Source: Marinobacterium alkalitolerans
GTDB lineage: Bacteria; Pseudomonadota; Gammaproteobacteria; Pseudomonadales; Balneatricaceae
Direction of reading: 5' to 3'
Assembly (NCBI RefSeq): GCF_017776525.1
Contig: NZ_JACVEW010000004.1
Location: 62,001-126,000, forward strand
DNA length: 64,000 nucleotides
Of this stretch, positions 28,228 through 38,466 are shown in pieces. The position numbers and the translations under genes are program-made. Position 1 is the first letter of the stretch, and each line of letters starts with the position of its first letter. The notes under the pieces are model-generated. The model saw only the letters and a program-made list of their open reading frames with translations. It was not told where the DNA came from and searched no databases.

Positions 28228-29544
28228 ATGATCCGGCTGATACCTCTGCTCTGCTCACTCTTGCTCTTGTTCATCTCCCACGCGGGTGCAGCCAACAGCG
28301 GCCTGGAGATTAACCCTGAAGTACGCTCCCTTGCGTTCAGTCGCAGCCTGACCGAGCTGGACAAGCAATGTGTCGGCTGCCACCAGAACGAACATCCGGG
28401 GATTGTTGCCGACTGGAAAAACAGCCGGCACAGCCACACGGGTGTCGGTTGCAACGACTGCCATGCAGCCTCCAAGGGCGATGCCGATGCCCAGCTGCAT
28501 AATCAGGAGGGCCTGCAGAACGTCTACATCTCCCCGCTGGTTTCACCGGATACCTGTGGTCGCTGTCATGCTCAGGAGCAGGCGGAGTTCGACCAGAGTG
28601 GGCACTTTCGCTCCTATCGCCAGATCATTCCCAAGGACAGTCTGCACGCGCTGGTCAAATTCCATGAAGGACGGGATAACCCGGAGCTGGGCAATGCTCC
28701 GGGCGAGACCGGCTGCATGCAATGCCACGGCACCGAGATCAAACTGCTGGCAAACGGCAAGCCGGACCCCACCACCTGGCCCAACTCAGGCATGGGCAAC
28801 ATCTACCCGGACGGCTCCACCGGCAACTGCGGCGCCTGCCACACCCGCCACCGCTTCTCCATTGCCGAAGCGCGCAAGCCACAGGCCTGTGCAAGCTGCC
28901 ACCTGGGGCCCGATCATCCGGACATAGAGGTGTTCGAGAACAGCAAGCATGGCCAGGTGTTCGCGGCTGAAGGGCATGAGTGGAACTGGAATGCACCGGC
29001 CGATGCCTGGGAGCCGGGCGACTACCGAGCCCCAACCTGCGCCACCTGCCATATGAGCGGCGTAGGCAATCTGGCGCCCACCCACAACATCAGCCAACGC
29101 CTTTACTGGAATCTCTGGGCCAAGCGTTCGGAAGTGCGCAACTCCACCGATGTGCTCAGCCCGCTGCTGGGCAACGGCGAACAGGGGCGCAAGGAGATGA
29201 AAGCGGTGTGCAATGCCTGCCACGGCAGTTCACACACCGAAGGGTTCTTCGCTCAGGGCGACAAGGCCGTGAAGCTCTACAACGTGGAGTACTACGACCC
29301 CGCCAAGGCCATGTTGGATGAACTGGATGCCAGGGGGCTGCTGAAAGACAACCCCTGGACTGACGAATTCCAGATCACCTTTTACCACCTTTGGCATCAC
29401 GAAGGACGCCGGGCACGGCACGGGGCCATGATGGCAGGTCCTGACTATGCGCACTGGCACGGATTCTTTGAGCTGCAGCAGGATCTGTACAAACTTCAGG
29501 CGATTCACAAGAAGCGTCTGGAAAGCGGGCAGATCGAAGACTGA
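28228..29544 (+). CDS. octahaem cytochrome c of the hydroxylamine oxidoreductase family
   Basis: 438 residues. Signal peptide to about residue 22. Eight CxxCH motifs start at C48, C75, C110, C163, C201, C221, C271 and C328, the number in HAO. The C-terminal signature HHEGRRARHGAMM and GPDYAHWHG is characteristic of the HAO family. With a quinol-oxidising NapC/NrfH-type partner the system resembles the HaoCA modules proposed to reduce nitrite or hydroxylamine rather than oxidise ammonia-derived hydroxylamine. No cytochrome c-554 or ammonia monooxygenase is present. Whether the haem-crosslinking Tyr of true HAO is present cannot be settled here. AGGAG precedes the ATG. Confidence 0.9.
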   Translation: MIRLIPLLCSLLLLFISHAGAANSGLEINPEVRSLAFSRSLTELDKQCVGCHQNEHPGIVADWKNSRHSHTGVGCNDCHAASKGDADAQLHNQEGLQNVYISPLVSPDTCGRCHAQEQAEFDQSGHFRSYRQIIPKDSLHALVKFHEGRDNPELGNAPGETGCMQCHGTEIKLLANGKPDPTTWPNSGMGNIYPDGSTGNCGACHTRHRFSIAEARKPQACASCHLGPDHPDIEVFENSKHGQVFAAEGHEWNWNAPADAWEPGDYRAPTCATCHMSGVGNLAPTHNISQRLYWNLWAKRSEVRNSTDVLSPLLGNGEQGRKEMKAVCNACHGSSHTEGFFAQGDKAVKLYNVEYYDPAKAMLDELDARGLLKDNPWTDEFQITFYHLWHHEGRRARHGAMMAGPDYAHWHGFFELQQDLYKLQAIHKKRLESGQIED

Positions 29545-29561
29545 AAGCGGTGTGACCGGCC

Positions 29562-29945
29562 TTAATGACGCGGGCCGGTCACCGAATGCATCAGGGTTTC
29601 CACATCTTCAGCCGTCGTGTTCTCGAAGTTGTGCCAATCCAGATAATACTCGCTCAGGTCCGGGTTGGCGGGAACCGCCTCGGCATTGGTTTCAGGGGCA
29701 TGCAGCACGATCTGCATGGGCGAAATGCTGAGGACACGACTCTCCTCTTCCCACAGAACGTTTTGCAGATCATAGAGCGCGTTCATGATGATGAAATGCT
29801 TGCGGTAAAGCGCGAGCGACCCATCGGCCCCCACATCATCAAATGCATGCTGGTGCTCCAGGACCTTCATCAAATAGTACTCACTGACGCCTTCAGGGTG
29901 AGCTCTGAGTTCGCTCAGCACCTGCGGCAGTACCGGGTTAATCAT
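29562..29945 (-). CDS. J-less DNAJ_related N-terminal domain protein
   Basis: 127 residues. INPVLPQVLSELRAHPEGVSEY, LYRKHFIIMNALYDLQNVLW, LSISPMQIVL and SEYYLDWHNFENTTAEDVET match the N-terminal domain of the DnaJ-related protein encoded at 38467-39063 in this window, but the C-terminal J domain is absent. Start is ATG 29945; a GTG one codon earlier gives an extra Met. Convergent with the octahaem cytochrome gene. It could act as a regulatory or dominant-negative partner, or be a deletion product; function unknown. Confidence 0.82.
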   Translation of the reverse strand: MINPVLPQVLSELRAHPEGVSEYYLMKVLEHQHAFDDVGADGSLALYRKHFIIMNALYDLQNVLWEEESRVLSISPMQIVLHAPETNAEAVPANPDLSEYYLDWHNFENTTAEDVETLMHSVTGPRH

Positions 29946-30043
29946 CACGGCCCCCGAGACTTTGCTTTATGCATGTTCACTTCCAGTATAGTCTTGAGTA
30001 AAAGGAGTGCCATGCACGGATAGCACCTGCAGCGGAGAGCAGA

Positions 30044-32692
30044 ATGGACGAATTCTGGTTATTGCTGATTATCCCCCTGTTTCTGCTGGTGGGAGCAGCA
30101 CTGGGCATACGCGCCTGGTTTGTCACCCGCGCCCTGCGCGCCGATATTCAGCAACTGCAGCAACGGCTTGACCAGCTCAGCGGATCAGAAACGCCCAACC
30201 GGATCCGCTCGGCCACTCCCCCGCCCACACCCGTCACTCAGGATGCGGCCGTTGCCGATGCGCCCTCTGAGCAGGACGCCGACGCCGCCTGGGGCATAAC
30301 CGGTCACAGGCCTGTCCGACCTGAAAACAACGAACGCCCGACACGTCCCGGACGCCTGACCGGCTGGGTGCACCCGATTCGGCAGCACTGGATGATCTGG
30401 CTGGGCGGGCTCTGTGTAGGCCTGGCCGGCGTATTCATGGTGCGCTACTCCATCGAGCAGGGCCTGCTGGGCCCCGAAGCCCGAGTGATTCTCTCCCTGA
30501 TCGCCGGCGCGGCCTTGCATGCAACGGCCGAGTGGCTGCGACGGCAGCAGGGGCAAAACAACGTGTTTGCGGCTCTGGCCGGCGGTGCCAGCATCATCCT
30601 CTATGCCGCCCTGTTTGCCGCCTTCAAGCTGCTACCCATGGTATCAACCGGCCTGATTTTTGCTGCCATGGCGGGGGTCTCCTTTGCGACGCTGGCACTG
30701 GCGCTTCGGCATGGCCCGGTACTGGCCGCACTCGGGATGCTGGGCGGGTATCTGGTGCCCATTCTGGTCAATACGGGCAGTGGCGATATCGAACTGGCAC
30801 TGGTCTATGCCGCCATCCTCAGTCTGTTTTCCCTGTGGCTGCTGGGCTACGTGCAGCGGCAATGGCTGTGGCTGGGTGTCATCGGAGGCAGCCTGCTGTG
30901 GTGGGCATTAAGCCTGGGTGCCAATCCGGCAACGGGTGTCCGTTCAACCTACCTGCTGGCACTGGCCTATCTGTTTCTGGCGGTGCCCCGCTATGACTGG
31001 CTGCTGCGACGGCAGGAGGACCACGAGCATGGCTGGTGCGCCCTGCTGAAACAGACCCGGAGCGACCGGCACTGGCCGGTCATGCCCATGCTGTTGCTGC
31101 TCACGCTGGCGCAGGGGTACACCCTCACGCTGGAAACCCTGCCCCTGAGCAGCTACCCCAGTTTGCTGCTGATGCCGGCACTGCTGCTGTTGGCGGCCAG
31201 CCGCCGTCCCGTTCTGAACCCCTTGCCGGCCTTGATGCTGGTGACGATGGCCGTAGCGACTCTGGTGCCCATGATCGCTTACCAGCAGGGTCAGTGGGTG
31301 TTCACACCTCCGTCTGCCGACGTTCAGGCTGCGCTCGTCTCCCGCTTCGTCATGCTGACCCTGCTCTATACCGCTGCCGCCGGCTGGCTGGCACGCCGCA
31401 CCCGCTACCCCGGGTTCTGGACCGGGCTGGGCTGCTTCACGCCGCTGCTGATGCTGGCACTGGGGTACTACCTGTTCACCGCGTTCAGTGCCGACTGGGC
31501 CTGGGGCGCCAGCGCACTGGTACTGGGGTTTGTCTACCTGGCACTGGCACGCATGAGCCTTGAGCACAACCTCAGCGACCGGGTGAAAGTCATACTGCTG
31601 ACCAGTGCACATCTGGGACTTTCGCTCGCCGCCGTGATCTGGTTTGACAGTGCCACGCTGACACTGGCGTTTGCCGCCCAGCTGATTACGCTCTCCCTGT
31701 TGCAGGAGCGGTACCGACTCGCCTACCTGCCATGGATTATCCGTGGTGTGCTGGCGCTGGTGGTATGCCGCCTGACCTTCAACCCCTGGGTGCTCAGCTA
31801 TGACAGCAGCACCCACTGGTCGCTCTGGACCGGTGGTGGCGCCACGGTCTGTGCCTTCGCCTCGGCCTGGATTCTGCGTCGAGACACCCGGATGACGGCC
31901 TGGCTGCAGGGGGCAGGCGCACACCTGCTGGTGCTGACACTGGCAGCCGAAGTGCGCTACTGGCTCTATGACGGGGATATTTTCAGAGCGGAATACGGTT
32001 TTCTGGAAGCGAGCCTCAATACCCTGATCTGGGGCACGGCCGGTCTGGTCTACCTCTGGCGCGCCCGCCTGAGTCGGGTGCTGACCCATTTCTATCAGAT
32101 CATTGCCACCCTGCACCTGCTCGCGGCCGGTGCCAGTTACACGCTGGTGGTGTTGCTGTCGAAAAACCCGCTGTGGAGCAGTACCGGCATCAGCCGGACG
32201 CCGGTCTGGAATGAATTGTTGCTCAGCTATGGCGCGCCCACGCTTTTGCTGCTGATTCTCTGGCGCGTGCTGCCCAAGGCACTGGCACGCTGGATCGGGC
32301 TTGCAGCAGGCCTTAACCTGCTGCTGTTTGTGTCGCTGGAAATTCGCCACCTGTGGCAGGACGGTCTGGTTCATCTGAGCCACCGCACTCCGGATGGCGA
32401 ACTCTATACCTATTCGGCGGTGTGGCTGGCTTTGGCTTCATGCGCGCTCATTGCGGGCAGCTGGCGCCAGCAGCGCGGACTCTACCAGGGCGGCATGGCC
32501 CTGCTGCTGGTGGTGGTTGCCAAGCTGTTCCTGGTGGATATGGCCGGCCTGACCGGTCTCTGGCGCGTGGCCTCCTTCATGGGGCTGGGACTGGCGCTGT
32601 TGGCACTGGCCTGGCTGCACCAGCGGCTGACCCCGCCGGCCCAGACCCGAGAGCCCGTTAACGCGCCTGAGCCGGATCAGGCTGACCCTTGA
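30044..32692 (+). CDS. DUF2339 multispanning membrane protein
   Basis: 882 residues. The N-terminus has one helix (FWLLLIIPLFLLVGAALGI) and a cytoplasmic coiled coil with a Pro-rich linker (residues 30-110). About two dozen membrane segments follow, starting WLGGLCVGLAGVFMVRYSIEQ. This is the DUF2339 architecture; no catalytic motif or function is known. Its 3' end overlaps that of the convergent RND permease by 35 bases. Confidence 0.88.
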   Translation: MDEFWLLLIIPLFLLVGAALGIRAWFVTRALRADIQQLQQRLDQLSGSETPNRIRSATPPPTPVTQDAAVADAPSEQDADAAWGITGHRPVRPENNERPTRPGRLTGWVHPIRQHWMIWLGGLCVGLAGVFMVRYSIEQGLLGPEARVILSLIAGAALHATAEWLRRQQGQNNVFAALAGGASIILYAALFAAFKLLPMVSTGLIFAAMAGVSFATLALALRHGPVLAALGMLGGYLVPILVNTGSGDIELALVYAAILSLFSLWLLGYVQRQWLWLGVIGGSLLWWALSLGANPATGVRSTYLLALAYLFLAVPRYDWLLRRQEDHEHGWCALLKQTRSDRHWPVMPMLLLLTLAQGYTLTLETLPLSSYPSLLLMPALLLLAASRRPVLNPLPALMLVTMAVATLVPMIAYQQGQWVFTPPSADVQAALVSRFVMLTLLYTAAAGWLARRTRYPGFWTGLGCFTPLLMLALGYYLFTAFSADWAWGASALVLGFVYLALARMSLEHNLSDRVKVILLTSAHLGLSLAAVIWFDSATLTLAFAAQLITLSLLQERYRLAYLPWIIRGVLALVVCRLTFNPWVLSYDSSTHWSLWTGGGATVCAFASAWILRRDTRMTAWLQGAGAHLLVLTLAAEVRYWLYDGDIFRAEYGFLEASLNTLIWGTAGLVYLWRARLSRVLTHFYQIIATLHLLAAGASYTLVVLLSKNPLWSSTGISRTPVWNELLLSYGAPTLLLLILWRVLPKALARWIGLAAGLNLLLFVSLEIRHLWQDGLVHLSHRTPDGELYTYSAVWLALASCALIAGSWRQQRGLYQGGMALLLVVVAKLFLVDMAGLTGLWRVASFMGLGLALLALAWLHQRLTPPAQTREPVNAPEPDQADP

Positions 32693-35600
32693 GGCGTCGC
32701 CCCAGCCGGCGCAGGTCTTCCAGCAGCATGAAGTTGACCGGCACCATTATCAGCGTCACCAGGGTGGCGAAGATAATGCCAAAGCCCAGTGAGACCGCCA
32801 TCGGAATCAGGAACTGCGCCTGTACGGCTTTCTCGAACAGCAGTGGCATCAGGCCGATAAAGGTGGTCATGGAGGTCAGCATGACCGGCCGGAAACGGGC
32901 TACCCCGGCCATCAGCACGGCCTGCAGCGTCGCCTCGTAATGTGAGTGCTCACCCGCTTCCTGCAGCTCATGGCGGCGGCGATTGGTGAAGTCCACCAGT
33001 ACCAGGCTGTCATTCACCACCACACCGATCAGCGCCATCAGACCCAACAGACTCATGATGGTGAGGTCCATCCCCATGATCCAGTGACCGATGATGGCGC
33101 CTATGGCTCCGAAGGGAATCACCGACATCACGATCAGCGGCTGCAGGTAAGAGCGGAAGGGAATCGCCAGCAGGCTGTAGATCACGAAGAACACGAAGGC
33201 CAGGCCGATGGCCAGCGACGAGAAGGATTCACGCTGCTCACGGGCCTCCCCTTCCAGGCTGTACGAGGCGCCCGGGTACTGCCGCACCAGATCGGACAGG
33301 AACTGCTCGAGGTCACGTTGCAGCACCGTCGTATTGGTATTCTGCTTGTCCATGTCCGCCACAACACTGACCGTGCGCTGCTGATCGACCCGGTAGATCG
33401 CTGATGGGCTCTGGCCCGGCACCAGACGCGCGACCACGTTCAGCGGCACCTGCCCGGTGCTGGTGGTGATCAGCACATCGCGCAACCCGGCCACGGCCTG
33501 TCGCTCCTGCAGCGGCAGGCGCACCATCACCCGCACGTCGTCCCGTCCACGCTGGACGCGCTGAACCTCGATGCCGAAAAACTTCTGTCGCACCTGACGG
33601 ATGATATCGCTGCGGGTCAGTCCCAGCAGGTGCGCCTGCTCGGTCAGCTCAAGCTGCAGCTCCTCCTTGCCATCCGACAGGTTGTCGGTAATGTCGAACA
33701 GGGTCGGGTAGGTGGCCAGTCGCGCTTTCACCGCATCGGCCATGGCCTCCAGGTCGGCGACTCGACTGGAGCGCAGCTGCACGTCAACCGGGTCACTGGC
33801 ACGGCCAATTTCAGCCCGGAAAGCGACGGTTTCAGCCCCCGGAATCGGCCCGATACGCTCGCGCCACTCACTGACGATCTCGCGAGTGCTGATATCCACT
33901 TCACGCTCTTCGGAGGGCACCAGTTCAAAGCGCACCCGGCCCTCCTCGGCATTGCCGTGAGCCCCGGTGGTGGAGTAGATATTCATGATCACACTCTCAC
34001 CGGTTTCGGGGTTGCGATAGTTCTCCTGCAACTCGCGCGCCGCTTCAACCATGCGGTAGATATGCCGATCGGTCACTTCAAAGGGAGTACCGCTCGGCAT
34101 GGTAAGCGTGACCCGTGCGGTATCGCTCTGCACCCGCGGGAAAAAGACAAACCGGGTCCAGCCGGACATCACCATCGACAGAATGAGAATGAATACGCCG
34201 GTAAACAGCGCCAGTGTGGTCAGCCGGTTGCGCAATGCCACATCAAGCAGCGGCCGATAGTAGCGCACGATAAAGCGCTCAAAGCCGTCCGCAAAGGATT
34301 GCTGCATCTGTGCCAGACGTCCCTGCTGCTCCACGTTCTCGTGGCGCAGTTTCAAATGCTTCAGGTGTGCCGGCAGTACAAACTTGGATTCGATCAGGGA
34401 AAACAGCAGAACCGGAATCACCACCACCGGAATCTGCGCAAACAGTGCGCCACGGGCACCCTCGATGAAGCCGATGGGCAAGAACGCCGCCACTGTGGTC
34501 AGCACACCGAAAGTCACCGGTACGGCCACTTCCTGGGTTCCGCGCACGGCCGCCTGCAGGCCGCTTTCGGCGCCACGCAGATGGCTGTAGATATTTTCGC
34601 CCGTTACGATGGCGTCATCGACCACGATCCCCAACACCAGGATAAAGCCGAACAGCGACAGGATATTCAGGGTCACACCGAACACCGGCATCACCAGAAA
34701 GGCCCCCATGAAGCTGACCGGAATGCCGATAAACACCCAGAACGCGATGGAGGGCCGCAGGAAAAGGGTCAGTAGCAACAGCACCAGAGTACCGCCCTGA
34801 ATGGCGTTGGTCGTCAGCGTATTGATGCGGCTTTTGACGATTTCGGAATCATCGTCCCAGTAGCCCAGATTCAAACCCTCGGGCAGCAGCGGCTGCTGCC
34901 GCTCGATGTAGTTTTTCACCGCATCCGCGACCGCGATGGCACTCTGATCACCCACCCGGTACACCTCGATCATGGCGGCGGGCAAGCCGTTAAAGCGGGT
35001 GCGCAGTGCCGTCTCTTCGAAGCCGTCACTCACCTGTGCCAGATCACCCAGCCGCAGCAGGCTGCCATCGGGATGCGTTTTGATCACCAGTGACTCGAAC
35101 TCGTCCCGGCTGTAGGCCTGCCCCTTGGAGCGAATCAGGATGTCGCCGCCATCGGTGCGGATATTCCCCGCCGACAGGTCCAGCGAGCTGTCCGCTATGC
35201 GCTCGGCCACTTCTCCCAGCGTCAGGTCGTAGGCCCGCAACTGATCCTGTGAAATTTCCACCCCGATCTCATAGCTGCGCACCCCGTCCAGCTCGGCCTG
35301 AGTCACGCCGTCCAGCTGCAGGATGTCATCACGCACCTGCTCGGCGTAGCTGCGCAGCTCCTGCTCGGTCAGGTTGCCCGATACCGAGACGGTGATCACG
35401 TCACGCTTGAAGGTAGCCAGTGAGATGACCGGCTCCTCGGCTTCGCTCGGAAAGGTGCCGATCTCGTCTACCCGTGATTTCACATCGGCCAGCAGCTCGC
35501 GGGGGTCATAGCCCTTGTCCACCTCCAGCGTAACCGTGGTACCGCCTTCCACGGAGCGGCTGCGTATCTCTTCAATGCCTTCCAGATCGCTGACCGCTTC

Positions 35601-35801
35601 CTCCACCCGTGTGGCCAGACTCAGCTCGGCATCCTCCGGCGTTGCCCCACGCAGGCTGATCTGCACGCTGATGGTGTCCGATTCAAAGCTGGGAAAGATC
35701 TCCAGCGGAATGTTCAGCTTCAGCGACATCAGGCCGGTAAACAGGATGGTGACCATCAACAGGTTGGCGGCCACGTGGTTACGTGCAAACCAGGCGATCA
35801 T
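32658..35801 (-). CDS. RND-family efflux permease
   Basis: 1,047 residues, AcrB-like topology of 12 membrane helices with two large periplasmic loops. The proton-relay aspartates are in LGIVVDDAIVTGENIYSH, and the repeat counterpart is GVVVNDSLVLVDFTNRRR. The N-terminus MIAWFARNHVAANLLMVTIL is normal for the heavy-chain group. It overlaps the adaptor gene by four bases (ATGA type) and forms a tripartite set with the adaptor and outer-membrane protein. The substrate is unknown; the subgroup is nearer to multidrug or acriflavin pumps than to the heavy-metal CzcA group. Confidence 0.94.
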   Translation of the reverse strand: MIAWFARNHVAANLLMVTILFTGLMSLKLNIPLEIFPSFESDTISVQISLRGATPEDAELSLATRVEEAVSDLEGIEEIRSRSVEGGTTVTLEVDKGYDPRELLADVKSRVDEIGTFPSEAEEPVISLATFKRDVITVSVSGNLTEQELRSYAEQVRDDILQLDGVTQAELDGVRSYEIGVEISQDQLRAYDLTLGEVAERIADSSLDLSAGNIRTDGGDILIRSKGQAYSRDEFESLVIKTHPDGSLLRLGDLAQVSDGFEETALRTRFNGLPAAMIEVYRVGDQSAIAVADAVKNYIERQQPLLPEGLNLGYWDDDSEIVKSRINTLTTNAIQGGTLVLLLLTLFLRPSIAFWVFIGIPVSFMGAFLVMPVFGVTLNILSLFGFILVLGIVVDDAIVTGENIYSHLRGAESGLQAAVRGTQEVAVPVTFGVLTTVAAFLPIGFIEGARGALFAQIPVVVIPVLLFSLIESKFVLPAHLKHLKLRHENVEQQGRLAQMQQSFADGFERFIVRYYRPLLDVALRNRLTTLALFTGVFILILSMVMSGWTRFVFFPRVQSDTARVTLTMPSGTPFEVTDRHIYRMVEAARELQENYRNPETGESVIMNIYSTTGAHGNAEEGRVRFELVPSEEREVDISTREIVSEWRERIGPIPGAETVAFRAEIGRASDPVDVQLRSSRVADLEAMADAVKARLATYPTLFDITDNLSDGKEELQLELTEQAHLLGLTRSDIIRQVRQKFFGIEVQRVQRGRDDVRVMVRLPLQERQAVAGLRDVLITTSTGQVPLNVVARLVPGQSPSAIYRVDQQRTVSVVADMDKQNTNTTVLQRDLEQFLSDLVRQYPGASYSLEGEAREQRESFSSLAIGLAFVFFVIYSLLAIPFRSYLQPLIVMSVIPFGAIGAIIGHWIMGMDLTIMSLLGLMALIGVVVNDSLVLVDFTNRRRHELQEAGEHSHYEATLQAVLMAGVARFRPVMLTSMTTFIGLMPLLFEKAVQAQFLIPMAVSLGFGIIFATLVTLIMVPVNFMLLEDLRRLGRRLKGQPDPAQAR

Positions 35802-37009
35802 GAGCCCTCTCCTGCCATCTCAGCCTGAGCGGTTTCGGATGCCTTTGGCTGCTCGGCCGCGTCGCCCTGAATCCGGACCGGGGTCCCCGACACGACCTGA
35901 CCGAGCGAGGTCAACACCAGACGATCACCGTCCTCAAGCCCCTGCGCGATCAGGGCATGGCTGTCATCCTGCCAGGCCACTTCGATATTGCGACGTTGCA
36001 GCACCCCCTCTTCCACCACGTAGACGTAGGTGCCCTGATAGATCGCCCGGTTGGGAATCACCAGTGCAGCGTCCACTTCGACCCCCTGAATACGTGCGGT
36101 GACATACTGTCCCACCTTCAGCGGTATGCGGTCCACGGCCTTTTCACCGTAAGGGTCTTCAATCTGAGCCAGTACGTGCAGCTGGCGGCTGTCCTCATCA
36201 ATGGCCCCCTCGGTTTGCACCACGCGCCCCTGCCAGGTTTCGGGGCGGATCAGATCCGAGTGGATGGAGACCGGCGGCTGAAACGGCTCGCCGTATTCCA
36301 CCCGGTACTCTTCCGGCAAGCGCAGGTAGGCCAGATCCCGGTTTTGCAGCGGCAGCCGCACCTCCAGCACGTCGACCGCATAAATCTGCCCCAGCGTCGT
36401 TCCACTGGACACCACCTGCCCCAGATCGACGGACTTTTCCAGTACCCGGCCGGCATAGGGCGCACGGATGCGGGTGCGCTCAAGATTGAGCCGAGCCTGT
36501 TTCAGGGCCGCTTCCGCTGACGCCACAGTTGCCCGGGCGGCACTGAGCTGAGGCTTGCGCAGCACCAGCGGAGGCGCCTCACCGGAATTGCCCAAACGTG
36601 CCCAGTCGGCTGCGGCCTGCGCACTGCGTGCCTGTTCCTCGGCCAGCGTTTGCCGTGCTTCCATCAGGGTGGCTTCTGCCTGTGCCAGATCGGTTTCGTA
36701 GTCACGCGGGTCCAGACGAACCAGCTCATCGCCGGCCTCAAAGAAGCCACCGGCCCGGAAATCGGGATTGATCCAGACAATCTCACCGGATACCTGTGGC
36801 AGCAGAGTGCTTTGGGTGCGTGGTTCGATGCGCCCATAACTGCGCACCTGCACTCTGAAAGGCTGCGCCTTAAGCGTCTGCACCTCCACGTTGATGCGCT
36901 TGGGTGCCGGGGGTGCCCCGCGCTGTGCCTGCGGCGGATTCTGATAGATCAAAAAGCTGGCAGCCCCCAGCAGGCCGATAACAACAAAGGGCAATAGGCG
37001 CTTGATCAT
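35798..37009 (-). CDS. RND periplasmic adaptor (membrane fusion protein)
   Basis: 403 residues. An N-terminal signal or anchor (LLPFVVIGLLGAASFLIYQNP) precedes lipoyl-like halves (VRSYGRIEPRTQSTLLPQVS and IRAPYAGRVLEKSVDLGQVV) flanking a coiled-coil hairpin of about 80 residues (ETDLAQAEATLMEARQTLAE and after). Beta-barrel and membrane-proximal domains follow. It bridges the permease and the outer-membrane channel. Overlaps both neighbours by four bases, so all three proteins are made from one message. Confidence 0.93.
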   Translation of the reverse strand: MIKRLLPFVVIGLLGAASFLIYQNPPQAQRGAPPAPKRINVEVQTLKAQPFRVQVRSYGRIEPRTQSTLLPQVSGEIVWINPDFRAGGFFEAGDELVRLDPRDYETDLAQAEATLMEARQTLAEEQARSAQAAADWARLGNSGEAPPLVLRKPQLSAARATVASAEAALKQARLNLERTRIRAPYAGRVLEKSVDLGQVVSSGTTLGQIYAVDVLEVRLPLQNRDLAYLRLPEEYRVEYGEPFQPPVSIHSDLIRPETWQGRVVQTEGAIDEDSRQLHVLAQIEDPYGEKAVDRIPLKVGQYVTARIQGVEVDAALVIPNRAIYQGTYVYVVEEGVLQRRNIEVAWQDDSHALIAQGLEDGDRLVLTSLGQVVSGTPVRIQGDAAEQPKASETAQAEMAGEGS

Positions 37010-38376
37010 GAGGCGTCCGTCTCCGGTTCAGCAGTCATCCGGGCACTGAAGCGTCCACCCAGTGCACGATAGAGTTCGATTCGGTTGGTCAGCAGTTGCT
37101 GGCGCAGGTTGATCACGCTGGTCTGGGCATCCAGCGAGCGCCGCTGGGCTTCCAGTACGGTGGTGAAACTTTCCAGACCGTTGCGGTAGCGTTCAAACGC
37201 CAGTTGCTCGGCGTTCAGCGCATTTTTTTCGGCTTTCAGGTAGAGCTGGTAGCGGGCCTGCAGATGGGTGCGGGCCGACAGGGCGTTTTCCACTTCGACC
37301 AGCGCGGCAAAGACCGCTTCCAGCCAGCGCTGCTCCTGTTCCCGTCGCGCTGACAGTGCCTGATCCTGCACCGCCTCCTTGCGCCCGGCATCAAACAGGG
37401 TTTGCACCAGCGATGCCCCCAGCGTCCAGGCCAGATTGCCGGACGATACCAGGTTGCTCAGGGTATCACTGCTGCCGCCGTAACTGCCGCTGAGCGTCAG
37501 GGCCGGAAAACGATCACGGTGTGCCGCGGCCAGTGCCGCATCCGAAGCCATCAGATTGAGCCAGGCCTGCTGAAGGTCGGGCCGTCGCCGCAGGATGTCG
37601 GCTGGCAAACCGGCCGGAATATCGGCCTCAAGCAGTGGCAGCTCGGTGCCGGCACTCAAGGCGGCGGAGGGGTAACGCCCCAGCGCCTGCTCCAGTGAAC
37701 GCTTGAGTTCTCCCAGCGCCTGCTGCTGTTGCTCGACCCGCGCGGCTTCCTCGTTCACATTGTTGCGCGCCAGATACAGGTCCAGCGCTTCGCTCAGCCC
37801 CTGACGGTAGTTGGACTCGATGATTTCAAGATTCTGTTGCAGGTTGTCGCGCCGCTGGGTGTAAAGCGCCAGCAGCATCTGTGCTTCCTGCAGCTTGAAC
37901 CAGTTCTGGCTGACCTCGGCCACCAGCGCTTCGCGCGCTTCATCCAGCGCGGCCTGTTCTGCGGCAAATTGCAGCGCCGCCTGCCGGCTGCGGGCATCCA
38001 GCTCGCCCCAGAGATCCGGCGTCCAGCTCAGGCTCAGATCCAGAGATTGAACCGCATCGCTGTCCTCTTGCCGCCGGCTGCCCAGCTCCAGCGACAGCGC
38101 CGGAAAACGGTCGGCATCCGTGGCACTGAGTGCAGCGACTGCAGCGGCAACGGCTTCACGCTGTGCGGCAAGCGAAGGATTATGCGCCAGTGCCTCGCTC
38201 ACCAGCTGCTCCAGCACCGGGTCATTCAGCGATGTCAGCCAGCCGGGCATTGGCTCGGCCGACAGTGCGGAAGTCGACCAGCTCGAGGGCAACTCAGGCG
38301 AAGGGGGTGCCAGTGAAGGTGGGGCACTGCAGGCCGTCAGCATGGCCAGAAAGGGCAACATCAGATGGACGCGCAC
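37006..38376 (-). CDS. RND outer-membrane lipoprotein, NodT/TolC-like
   Basis: 456 residues. MRVHLMLPFLAMLTAC is a lipoprotein signal with lipobox LTAC. The body has two OEP repeats with the typical periplasmic helices (PVLEQLVSEALAHNPSLAAQ near the N-terminus and AGLPADILRRRPDLQQAWL in the middle). First gene of the tripartite operon. Confidence 0.93.
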   Translation of the reverse strand: MRVHLMLPFLAMLTACSAPPSLAPPSPELPSSWSTSALSAEPMPGWLTSLNDPVLEQLVSEALAHNPSLAAQREAVAAAVAALSATDADRFPALSLELGSRRQEDSDAVQSLDLSLSWTPDLWGELDARSRQAALQFAAEQAALDEAREALVAEVSQNWFKLQEAQMLLALYTQRRDNLQQNLEIIESNYRQGLSEALDLYLARNNVNEEAARVEQQQQALGELKRSLEQALGRYPSAALSAGTELPLLEADIPAGLPADILRRRPDLQQAWLNLMASDAALAAAHRDRFPALTLSGSYGGSSDTLSNLVSSGNLAWTLGASLVQTLFDAGRKEAVQDQALSARREQEQRWLEAVFAALVEVENALSARTHLQARYQLYLKAEKNALNAEQLAFERYRNGLESFTTVLEAQRRSLDAQTSVINLRQQLLTNRIELYRALGGRFSARMTAEPETDAS

Positions 38377-38466
38377 ATCAGCTCCCTGTCAAAGTAGGTT
38401 AAGTCGTTCCTGTGAACCGCAATAGTAGTGAATTGTTCCCGCCGGCACAGCGCCTTTTACATATCT

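Noticed and set aside
30944-32383. Minus-strand ORF of 479 codons opposite the DUF2339 gene
   Set aside because: Gln/Gly/His-rich shadow of a membrane protein gene; no ribosome-binding site.
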